Origin: Candidatus Thorarchaeota archaeon
GTDB lineage: Archaea; Asgardarchaeota; Thorarchaeia; Thorarchaeales; Thorarchaeaceae
Direction: 5' to 3'
NCBI GenBank assembly: GCA_016840965.1
Contig: JAEORI010000366.1
Coordinates: 1-13,761, forward strand
DNA length: 13,761 nucleotides
Position 1 is the first letter of the stretch. The number at the start of each line of letters is the position of its first letter. Of the stretch, positions 1 to 7,499 are shown in pieces. The notes under the pieces are model-generated. The model saw only the letters and a program-made list of their open reading frames with translations, did not search any database and had not been told where the DNA came from. Both the position numbers and the translations under genes were made by a program.

Positions 1-2274
1 AGATTGACTTCCTGAATTAACAAATTCATATGGTAGCCTTTTTTCTGAATCTAACCAAGTAGCCTTGTCGAACAGATGAACAAGGATTAGCAAAAGATGA
101 AACATTACAGCACAGAGACCTACGCTCCCCAGAAGAAAGACGGGGAGATTTGATAAGGAATTCCAAGTATGCAGTCCGATAGCTAGACCACCTATAAGCA
201 TGATATCTGTAAGAATCCTAGTTCTGTTACTTTGTTTAATGAGGAGCGAGCATGCCCAAATTGAAACGAATATGCTCGAAAGAATAAGTAAATGTCTCTC
301 TGGTAGTAAATCGATAAGCCAGCTCAAGAAATAGGTCCGGAATCCGAAAATCCAAATTATTGCAGCAGTTATGGATGAAAGGTCACGCAAGCATCCATTC
401 AATTGAGTCCTTAAATTACCATATAGGGTCAAGCTGAAACCAATAGAAAGAAGCTGAAAACCAAACACAAACGCGGCACTAAAAACAAGTATGAATTCTA
501 AACCAGTGACAATGTCGACTCCAATTGCCATTGAAGTTGTCCACCAACCAAAAGTAATGAAAAAGAAACCAGCCCCAATTAGTAAGCTCTGTGTAATTAT
601 GTTTGCGACATGTCGCTTTCTTTTCACGTCGACAAGAATGTCTTCAACTTTCAGTGATTCGGACGAAATCTGGGTCTTTTGTTTAATGATTTGTCTTATG
701 TATCTAAATGGTGATTTTACTAGATGATATAGTCGGTCCAACACAGGAGCCAGGAGATATCCAATGAAGATAAGAAAGACGAATGCGAGGTAGATATTAC
801 GGGGTGGAATGAGAATCATAAGAGTTAGAGTGATTGGTACCCAAACCATTGAAGCTGAAAACGGTACGTGCTCTCCAGTCCCGCGAATCATCCTTGCTGA
901 TGCGAAGATAGAGAAGAATGGCATGAGTGCAGCAAAATAATATTTGAAAACACCCCTTGGACCAAACAAGTTCACGACTAGCATCATGATTAATGTAAAG
1001 AACAGTATTCGGCGGAGGTATAACTTTTCTTCACCAATGTATCGATCTTTTAGAATCATCAGACCAGCACAGACAACAACGCCAAACCCGAGAGGACCAC
1101 CAGAAATCATAATCGCGTCCAGTATCTCCGCAAACTCAGGATTTCCAGCTAAGATGAAAAGAACCTGTATTCTCATTGGGACATTATATGGTGGAGGTTC
1201 CGTGAAGTTGCCACCAAAGGAATATGAGCCCAATGCCAGTTTCCAATAGTCAAAGAAATGCGGTTGAGCTACCAGAAATGGGAATACAACAGCTCCTACA
1301 AAAATCAAAACGATTACAACACTAATCATGAAGTTGCGAAGGTCAAAATAACGAGCGAAAGGTTGAAAGACTGTCTGGAGTTTTTTAATAGGGTCAGTTA
1401 CTTTTTCCTCCGTCTCTTGTAAGGTTTCATCTAATTCTGAATTTTTATTTATCTTGGCTTTTCGTTCTTGTGGACGTACAAGTAAATAGACCACAAGTGG
1501 AATTCCTAGAAACCATGCTGTCTGCTTAAACAATGCAGCTGACACAATAAGTAATGTTCCTGTGATTTTCTTACCCTTAACCAACATATAGAATCCCGCA
1601 AAGAAAAAGAAGATGAAGGGAGATGGATTGAACCATAGGAAGTCTATATGGTAAAGCATCAAAGGATTCAGGAGGTACGTCAGAGCTGCAGCCTCGCCAA
1701 CGCGTTTGTTTGTAGATAGCTCACTAGCGATGCCATAGACTGGAAGTGCAGTCAAATAACCAAAAGCCACAAGCAGAAACCCAATCCCCCAATTTGTCCA
1801 GCCCATGAAATTGCCAAGTGCAATTCCTGCAGCGTACAGATATGATGTGAAAGGAGGAAACATGTGTGCACCATTCTGGTTTGTAATGCCATCAAGCTCT
1901 AAAACCCCATACTCAGGAGAATAGGGCATTACCCCATATAGCGAGTTATATCCCCAGTGCACGTAATAGAATGAGTAGTCACTGTATCCTTCAACCTGGT
2001 ATTCGATAGTAAATCCAAACAGTTGTATAGTTCCAGGCTCAGGTAATGGTCCTAGCCAAGTAGTACGTGTGACCCATCTGCTTGAATCAATATAATCAAT
2101 GACTGCAACATTGAACACAATTGCCCAGACAATGAAGCCGATGAGCATTACTGAGATGAGATACCGGTAATCTATGAGAAATCTGGCAATCTTTTCTCCA
2201 ACTCGAAGAAGCCGGTTATCAACTCTCGTTGATATTTGCCGAATTCGGTCATGGCTAACCTCGAGTTTATGCAT
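1..2274 (-). CDS. Large polytopic GT-C-type membrane glycosyltransferase-like protein (3' end outside window)
   Basis: The frame is open from ATG 2274 to the first base of the window: 758 residues with no stop, so the C-terminus is missing. An in-frame TAA two codons upstream makes this ATG the first possible start. A charged N-terminus is followed by TM1 (about 38-58), then a long loop (59-160) holding SFYYVHWGYNSLYGVMPYSP and HMFPPFTSYLYA. A large extracytoplasmic first loop with a YPP-like element is typical of GT-C enzymes that use polyprenyl-phosphate sugars (GT87/DUF2029, PMT-like). Later elements fit the same pattern: HIDFLWFNPSP (209-219), LFKQTAWFLGIP (248-259) and GPRGVFKYYFAALMPF (438-453). 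I count roughly 14-16 membrane segments. After a charged linker (about 517-555) comes a second hydrophobic block, beyond the usual GT-C core. The likely role is sugar transfer in N-glycan or cell-surface glycolipid assembly; donor and acceptor are unknown. It lies 53 nt after rad50 but probably has its own promoter. Fold class is fairly secure, enzyme activity is inference. Confidence 0.75.
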   Translation of the reverse strand, partial: MHKLEVSHDRIRQISTRVDNRLLRVGEKIARFLIDYRYLISVMLIGFIVWAIVFNVAVIDYIDSSRWVTRTTWLGPLPEPGTIQLFGFTIEYQVEGYSDYSFYYVHWGYNSLYGVMPYSPEYGVLELDGITNQNGAHMFPPFTSYLYAAGIALGNFMGWTNWGIGFLLVAFGYLTALPVYGIASELSTNKRVGEAAALTYLLNPLMLYHIDFLWFNPSPFIFFFFAGFYMLVKGKKITGTLLIVSAALFKQTAWFLGIPLVVYLLVRPQERKAKINKNSELDETLQETEEKVTDPIKKLQTVFQPFARYFDLRNFMISVVIVLIFVGAVVFPFLVAQPHFFDYWKLALGSYSFGGNFTEPPPYNVPMRIQVLFILAGNPEFAEILDAIMISGGPLGFGVVVCAGLMILKDRYIGEEKLYLRRILFFTLIMMLVVNLFGPRGVFKYYFAALMPFFSIFASARMIRGTGEHVPFSASMVWVPITLTLMILIPPRNIYLAFVFLIFIGYLLAPVLDRLYHLVKSPFRYIRQIIKQKTQISSESLKVEDILVDVKRKRHVANIITQSLLIGAGFFFITFGWWTTSMAIGVDIVTGLEFILVFSAAFVFGFQLLSIGFSLTLYGNLRTQLNGCLRDLSSITAAIIWIFGFRTYFLSWLIDLLPERHLLILSSIFVSIWACSLLIKQSNRTRILTDIMLIGGLAIGLHTWNSLSNLPVFLLGSVGLCAVMFHLLLILVHLFDKATWLDSEKRLPYEFVNSGSQS

Positions 2275-2298
2275 AGGTTATGCGATGATTGTTCCCTG

Positions 2299-2308
2299 AT
2301 TAATATAT
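2299..2308 (-). promoter_or_regulatory. Candidate TATA box for the GT-C membrane protein gene
   Basis: In the 53 nt between the rad50 stop and the membrane-protein ATG, the minus strand reads ATATATTAAT, a good archaeal TATA-box match. Its centre lies about 29 nt upstream of the ATG. Archaeal transcription normally starts 24-28 nt after the TATA centre, so the mRNA would begin at or next to the ATG (leaderless). No Shine-Dalgarno-like sequence precedes this ATG, which agrees with that. Inferred from spacing only. Confidence 0.4.
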
Positions 2309-2327
2309 GTTCCAACGCGTGCTTCAA

Positions 2328-4406
2328 TTACATATTGAGAACTGCAATACTTGATGCCCCATCTTTCATTACATCTATGACTGGAAGGTCTTCCCAACCT
2401 TCTACGTCAGTATGCGTTATCAAAAGGATCTGTTCAAAACTTTGATCATTCATCAGATTTCTTACAACAGCTTCACGTCGCAGCTTATCGAGACCCCCCA
2501 AGGGTTCATCAAGAAGAACTGAGCGGACTCGTGGTGTCACTACAGGACTGTCCTTAAGAGGACGAATACTACTCATCGTGCGACTAATTCCCATCCGTAA
2601 AGCGAGGCTAATTGCAGTTCTATCACCATAACTAAGCTGAGAAGTTTTTTTCCAAGCTTGGTCTCGTTCATCCCAGATTCTAAGAATGAGTCCAGGACCT
2701 GAGCGGCCCTTCGCAGGTGTTGGTTCCAAGTCAATAGCAGTATATTGGCCATTGGTAAATGATTTGACGTAAGGGTTGGTTGCACCCCTGATTATGCCAA
2801 GTAATCGTTTCTGAAATACATAATCAGTAACAAATCCACTTACAAGACGCCTTCGAACATACTTTGCATGCTCGTTCATGCTCTCGAGCTCTGCAATCTC
2901 AGCTCCTATTCGTTCCATATCTGTCTGCTTGCTTTCTAGCTCTGATATCATATCATGTTCTCTTTGAATATTATCCTCAGTTTCCGATGTTTCATTTTTT
3001 AAAGCCTTCAATGTAGCCTCTAAGGAGATTACTTTCTTCTGTAAATCCAGGATATTATCCATCTTGTATTTTTTGAGTAAAGATTCAGTACTCTTTATGC
3101 CTAATTTCTTCAGTACGGCGGAAAACTCCTCCTCAGCTTTGGTAGCTTTCTCTTTAGCTTGGTCGACTCTTTTTTGACCTTGGCTGACGCGTTTAACTGC
3201 ATCTTCACTCTTGGACATTCTGTTGAGTTGGTCATCAAAATCGTCTGATGCGGCACTGAGTTCTTTTTTCTCTTGTTCAATCTTTTTTCTTCGGGTCAGT
3301 CCTTCACCAATTGTGTTTCTATATTCAGCAACAAGTCTCTCTCTATCCTCAGGAGACAAAGGCTTTGCGCAAGTTGGACATTCAATGACCTCATCTGTTC
3401 CAGCACTAGTGAGTGTCGCTATTTTATTCTCCAAATCAATTTTAGTGCCAGAGATTAGACCTATTTCTTGGTCTAGAATCTGTATTTTCCCCTTGATTGC
3501 TTTTCGTTCAGTTTCAATCCGTTTTCTTCCTTTTTCAAGGGCGTCTAATCTTGCGTTCAGAATTTTCGAGCTAGCATCAACAACACCAGCTAAAGCCAAA
3601 TCAGCTCCAAGCCCTTCACTCATTAGATCCACTTCGCGTTGAAGGGTTTCAATATTGGAAGTGAGATTATGAATCCTCTTCAGTGTGTCAGCATCTGGCA
3701 GCTCTTGTAGTATCTTCTCAGTGGAGATGATCTCCTTCTTTTTAACATCTAGTCCGGTTTCAAAACGAGTGATTCGATTCTGGCATTCCTCAATCTGTTT
3801 CTGGAGCTGCTCAGGACGTATATACTCTAATTCCAGAGATCTAACTTTTGATTCTATGTCCTTTTCTAAACTTTCTAGATGACCTGACATCTGATGAAGC
3901 AGATCTATGCCATAGACCTTTACAAGGAGGTCTCTTAAGACCGATGGAGTAGCGTTAGCAATGACAGCAACCTCACCTTGTCGAACCAGAAGTGTATTCA
4001 ATGCTTGTCTAAGCTCAAGAGAAAGAATCTCATCAAGCTTAGAACTAACAGATTTGCTTTTGTCGGCTATCCGTTTCCAAGCACCCTCTCGATTTGCGAA
4101 AAGGACCACAGCCATTCCATTTGCCGGGTCGTACGAACGATCAATCTTGTACTGTATTCCTGCAACCTTGAAAGTAAGAGTCACTTGACACGATGTAGAC
4201 CTGAAGTTGATGAGTTCATCATTGGTAAGGTCAACTGCATCTGCACCCCAGAGCCCCCAGAGGATGGCCTCAAAGAGTGATGACTTGCCTGTGGAATTGG
4301 GGCCTCTTATCAGAATAAGACCATCAGGGAGCTCAGCCTCTCCCTCAGGTAGTGTCAGGTTGCTAAAGGGTTTGAAGTTACGAATCTTCAACTGAAGGAT
4401 TTTCAT
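2328..4406 (-). CDS. rad50: DNA double-strand break repair ATPase Rad50
   Basis: Rad50 is the SMC-like ATPase that clamps DNA ends and controls the Mre11 nuclease. The 692-residue product has the expected order: N-terminal ATPase half with Walker A GPNSTGKSS (35-43) and Q-loop LVRQGEV (Q143); coiled coil (about 172-340); zinc hook CPTC (343-346); returning coiled coil (about 352-515); and C-terminal ATPase half with Walker B VLLDEP, D-loop GGLD (637-640) and H-loop ITHTD (H665). The ABC signature reads LSYGDR (591-596) where Rad50 normally has LSGGE, an unusual change. At 692 residues it is shorter than well-studied archaeal Rad50s (around 880), with the loss in the coiled-coil arms. ATG 4406 overlaps the mre11 stop as ATGA and has GGAGG (4414-4418) seven bases upstream, so the start is firm and translation is coupled. 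It is the last gene of the nurA-herA-mre11-rad50 operon. Confidence 0.95.
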   Translation of the reverse strand: MKILQLKIRNFKPFSNLTLPEGEAELPDGLILIRGPNSTGKSSLFEAILWGLWGADAVDLTNDELINFRSTSCQVTLTFKVAGIQYKIDRSYDPANGMAVVLFANREGAWKRIADKSKSVSSKLDEILSLELRQALNTLLVRQGEVAVIANATPSVLRDLLVKVYGIDLLHQMSGHLESLEKDIESKVRSLELEYIRPEQLQKQIEECQNRITRFETGLDVKKKEIISTEKILQELPDADTLKRIHNLTSNIETLQREVDLMSEGLGADLALAGVVDASSKILNARLDALEKGRKRIETERKAIKGKIQILDQEIGLISGTKIDLENKIATLTSAGTDEVIECPTCAKPLSPEDRERLVAEYRNTIGEGLTRRKKIEQEKKELSAASDDFDDQLNRMSKSEDAVKRVSQGQKRVDQAKEKATKAEEEFSAVLKKLGIKSTESLLKKYKMDNILDLQKKVISLEATLKALKNETSETEDNIQREHDMISELESKQTDMERIGAEIAELESMNEHAKYVRRRLVSGFVTDYVFQKRLLGIIRGATNPYVKSFTNGQYTAIDLEPTPAKGRSGPGLILRIWDERDQAWKKTSQLSYGDRTAISLALRMGISRTMSSIRPLKDSPVVTPRVRSVLLDEPLGGLDKLRREAVVRNLMNDQSFEQILLITHTDVEGWEDLPVIDVMKDGASSIAVLNM

Positions 4407-5713
4407 TTCTCATCCTCCAGGATTAATTCTGCACTCAATTTACCCTGCTTTTTCCCAACAGCATGTTCAAGCGACCGAACTGCAATTTTTGTAAGGACAC
4501 TTGTGTCCATAGTTTTGTCAATCTCAAGGGTTTCAAGGTATGCTCGGAAATCTTCTTCCGGATCTTGGATTAGGTATTCGGATTCGATTTCCGGATATGA
4601 TGCTGCTGTGAATTCCTCGTCAATAGACTGTCGTACATTCCAGAAGAACTGTGCAATATTGTAGTCAGAGTCCTTCGCCAAGATTTTCATCCTTAGAGAT
4701 TCAAGAGCCATTCCAAGCTCAAATGAACTCAAACGTGTTGCTTTCCCCTCAAATACAAGACGAATTCTTGCAGAAGTTTCAGGATTCCATGAGGTTTTCA
4801 CGCCATTCGCATCAAATAGAGCATATACTTTGTCCGACACTGACTCAACAGTATCTTCAACTTCTATCATTATCTTCTCGTTTATGATTGGTCTCTTGTA
4901 CTCAAGGAAGATGGGTGTAACAACTGGTAAAGACCCTGCTTCAATATCTACAACAAGGAATCCTTTCTCGTGACGGGTTTCATCGAATCTCCATCGTTCC
5001 GTGGACCCAGCATACCATGCGCGTTTAGACTGTTGATGCTGATGATGATCATGACCTAATGCTATATAGTCGTAGTCTATTGAGAATATACTCTTGAAAA
5101 GCGTCTGGTCAATATCCATACCATGGGCTACTGCAATTGATGGTCTTGACTTGATGCGAGTCTGATGAGTTGTTATCCAATCGTCAAACGTAGTTGTCAT
5201 GTCTGCGGATTTGAGAACAGCATAGTCCATGAAGGGGAAGCAGTAGACATCTAATTTGTCATAGGAGCGAACAAGTGGGTCTCCTGCCCTCACTGCTCGT
5301 TTTAGATCCTGCTGTGTTGCAACATCGAGGCCTGGAACAGCCATTTTCAGACTGTCTAGAAGAGAAACTTCTAGGAGTCTATAGAGACCGTGATTACCTT
5401 CAATGATGAGAACTGGAATCCTGGTTTTTTCTATGAAGTTCTGCAGCACGGTGATAGCAGTTTCCTGGGCTACCACAGGAGGTTGAGACGGATTGCCTTC
5501 CCAAGGCGAATTATATAGGTCTCCAGAATGAACAACAATATCCACTGGGGGGTCAAGCTCTGCGATTTTTTCAAAGATTTCTCGGAACCGCTCATAGAAA
5601 TCGTTCTCAAGTAGCTGAGACCGCATCTCTTCGCCCCATACATTCGGGCGAATGCCATCCCTTGGACGGGTGCCCAGGTGGGTATCAGAGATATGAGCGA
5701 TTCGTGCTTTCAT
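4403..5713 (-). CDS. mre11: DNA double-strand break repair nuclease Mre11
   Basis: Mre11 is the Mn-dependent exo/endonuclease of the Mre11-Rad50 complex that opens and trims broken DNA ends. All phosphoesterase motifs are present in order: I HISDTHLG (7-14, D10 and H12); II VHSGDLYNS (61-69, D65); III EGNHGLY (105-111, N107 and H108); IV VAHGMD (195-200, H197); V LGHDHHQHQ (219-227, H221 and H223). The following YAGSTERWRFDE is the typical GSTER strand of the family. The metal ligands and catalytic His are intact. Motif III has Gly where GNHD is usual, a change outside the direct metal ligands. The C-terminal half (about 275-436) would form the capping domain and Rad50-binding helices. GAGGG at 5721-5725, overlapping the herA stop, lies seven bases before ATG 5713. 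It is 10 nt downstream of herA and overlaps rad50 by 4 nt. The 436-residue length is normal for archaea. Confidence 0.96.
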   Translation of the reverse strand: MKARIAHISDTHLGTRPRDGIRPNVWGEEMRSQLLENDFYERFREIFEKIAELDPPVDIVVHSGDLYNSPWEGNPSQPPVVAQETAITVLQNFIEKTRIPVLIIEGNHGLYRLLEVSLLDSLKMAVPGLDVATQQDLKRAVRAGDPLVRSYDKLDVYCFPFMDYAVLKSADMTTTFDDWITTHQTRIKSRPSIAVAHGMDIDQTLFKSIFSIDYDYIALGHDHHQHQQSKRAWYAGSTERWRFDETRHEKGFLVVDIEAGSLPVVTPIFLEYKRPIINEKIMIEVEDTVESVSDKVYALFDANGVKTSWNPETSARIRLVFEGKATRLSSFELGMALESLRMKILAKDSDYNIAQFFWNVRQSIDEEFTAASYPEIESEYLIQDPEEDFRAYLETLEIDKTMDTSVLTKIAVRSLEHAVGKKQGKLSAELILEDEK

Positions 5714-5723
5714 TTAATTACCC

Positions 5724-7484
5724 TCAGAGAATATGTTCCTCACTCTTCCTTGAACCTTTGTCCTTGTATCTGTGCCTATCCTTCTCGTATATGTCATCGA
5801 AGAGTGGAATTCTGATTGGTAGAGGAAGTTCTCTATATGATTGGGTGACAATTGCTTCACCTCGTGACATGACTCGAAACTCATCCTCGAACCCGGATAT
5901 ATTCACGCTTGCATTCTCGATACAAGCACGGATTTCTCTTTCATTCCCAAGTCTCAGATTAATCTCAGTGTTCATCTGGCTCAATATTACATTGTCAAGA
6001 ACGCTGACTTGTTGGCTTACAACTAGAAGACCTATGTTAAACTTCCGTCCTTGACGAGAGATGTCTTTGAAAACGGACTGACCTCTCATAAGCTCAGGAT
6101 TGAGGATTGACGGAGCTTCCTCAACAGTCACTTGAATAACTGGGAGTAAACGAGGGTCTTGAACCGGAGTGTCGTCTTTTATTCCACCTAGACCATAGAA
6201 CGCACGAGCTCGATCTTTTACACTTTTGAAGAATGGCGAAGGAAGTCGCATAAAGCCTTGGCTCTCGAAATCACTTAGATTCCCGCTACTTTTTAGAGCG
6301 CGCCTCATATCAGATAATGTGCGAGTAACAATTGTTGTGAGTAAGAATTGTTCCATGTCACCCATGAGACTCGTGTTGACAACAAGTATTCTGCCAGTTT
6401 CCATTGCGATGAAGATATCACTTAGGATGGAAGCCCCAGTTTCGATGAAGATTGGAGACCTCTCAAGGAAACTAAGCCTTCGTTTAACTGCTCTTAAAGT
6501 ACCTGCAGGGACTCCTGCTTCATCTTCATTCATTTTAAGAATCGCACTTATCCAGTCTTCTTTTGCCACAGAATATTGTGAGTCTATGAAAGAAGACATC
6601 TCAGGAGTGAAGTCACGTATTGAGTAAAGGTCTCGTGGTTGTATCTCTGACCACAGAATTCTAATCTCAGAGGCATATTTTCGGATCTCTCTAGTTGTTG
6701 CTCTCTTATGGGTCGTCAGGTAATAGAAATCACCAATAACCTCAGATCGTGTTGAAGGACTCATATCTTCTACCACGTGCTGAATTCCGTACTTGTCAAC
6801 TCCTTTAGCAAACTCGTCATGAGGGTCAATGCAAAACGCGGATATCCGAGGGAGTTTCTTTGCTGGATTTCTGAAGGCATTCAGATTATTGTCAATGACT
6901 GACTTAATCAGCACCATCATCAGATTGCTCTTTCCAGCACCTGTAGAACCAAATATTCCAACATGCATCGGCAAGAACTTCGATGGAATCTTGATTGGAA
7001 CATCCAAAGTATCCTCGCCAACCTGCAAGTCACCGACATAAATCTCTCCTTCAGTCTGACCTTCTAGCATGTTTCTAACATTTTCATCAGATGTGCCAGA
7101 TATTGGTCGATAGACCGATGCTAGGTGATCTGGAAGGCGTCGAGGAGAGTGAAAAACCCATTTTCCATTCTTCTCTTCTGCATATCCAAGCATTCGACCA
7201 CCAACAGAAAGCAACATGTTTCTTTCAATACCTGAAAGATATGCATCGCCCTCGACCATCAATGTTCCAGCAATGCGAGCAAGATCATCAACCTGCCGCA
7301 GATAGTTCTCCAGGCCGAGGACTCTGAAGAAGAATACTCGTTCATGGCCATCGCGGTGGGAGTAGATCAAGAATATCTCTCCAACACTTATATCGCGGTT
7401 GCTTCCCATTATTCCAAGTGAGGTCTGGTTACCCACACCCACTTTACCATAAAGTTCTCCAAGTTTCTCTTTATCCAAACTCAT
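5724..7484 (-). CDS. herA: HerA hexameric DNA translocase/helicase
   Basis: HerA is the hexameric FtsK-HerA-family ATPase that drives DNA into its partner NurA during 5'-end resection. The N-terminal part (about 1-125) corresponds to the HAS-barrel region, with a conserved-looking GEIFLI near residue 35. The RecA-type core follows: Walker A GSTGAGKSN (179-187); the HerA-specific FCIDPHDEF strand (217-225); Walker B VIQVTVEEAPSIL (449-461, catalytic E456); ISRQGRKFNIGLLVVSQQVS (475-494), with the Arg and Gln residues expected at the subunit interface and sensor; and EINLRLGNEREI (507-518). The 586-residue length is slightly above the usual 500-550, with extra sequence around 395-445. GAGG at 7493-7496 is eight bases before ATG 7484. 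It starts 15 nt after nurA and ends 10 nt before mre11, so the four proteins should be made together. Identity is strongly supported by motifs and context. Confidence 0.95.
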   Translation of the reverse strand: MSLDKEKLGELYGKVGVGNQTSLGIMGSNRDISVGEIFLIYSHRDGHERVFFFRVLGLENYLRQVDDLARIAGTLMVEGDAYLSGIERNMLLSVGGRMLGYAEEKNGKWVFHSPRRLPDHLASVYRPISGTSDENVRNMLEGQTEGEIYVGDLQVGEDTLDVPIKIPSKFLPMHVGIFGSTGAGKSNLMMVLIKSVIDNNLNAFRNPAKKLPRISAFCIDPHDEFAKGVDKYGIQHVVEDMSPSTRSEVIGDFYYLTTHKRATTREIRKYASEIRILWSEIQPRDLYSIRDFTPEMSSFIDSQYSVAKEDWISAILKMNEDEAGVPAGTLRAVKRRLSFLERSPIFIETGASILSDIFIAMETGRILVVNTSLMGDMEQFLLTTIVTRTLSDMRRALKSSGNLSDFESQGFMRLPSPFFKSVKDRARAFYGLGGIKDDTPVQDPRLLPVIQVTVEEAPSILNPELMRGQSVFKDISRQGRKFNIGLLVVSQQVSVLDNVILSQMNTEINLRLGNEREIRACIENASVNISGFEDEFRVMSRGEAIVTQSYRELPLPIRIPLFDDIYEKDRHRYKDKGSRKSEEHIL

Positions 7485-7499
7485 TGTCTGTTCCTCGGT

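Noticed and set aside
944..1249. 101-codon plus-strand reading frame in the first 2.3 kb
   Set aside because: It lies opposite an uninterrupted 758-codon minus-strand frame with a coherent membrane-protein pattern, which explains the region better. The 491-727 frame is rejected likewise.
3211..3642. 143-codon plus-strand reading frame opposite rad50
   Set aside because: It is antisense to the coiled-coil region of a clearly identified gene; its Ser/Leu/Phe-rich composition is what the complement of Lys/Glu-rich codons gives. Other plus-strand frames under rad50, mre11, herA and nurA were left out for the same reason.
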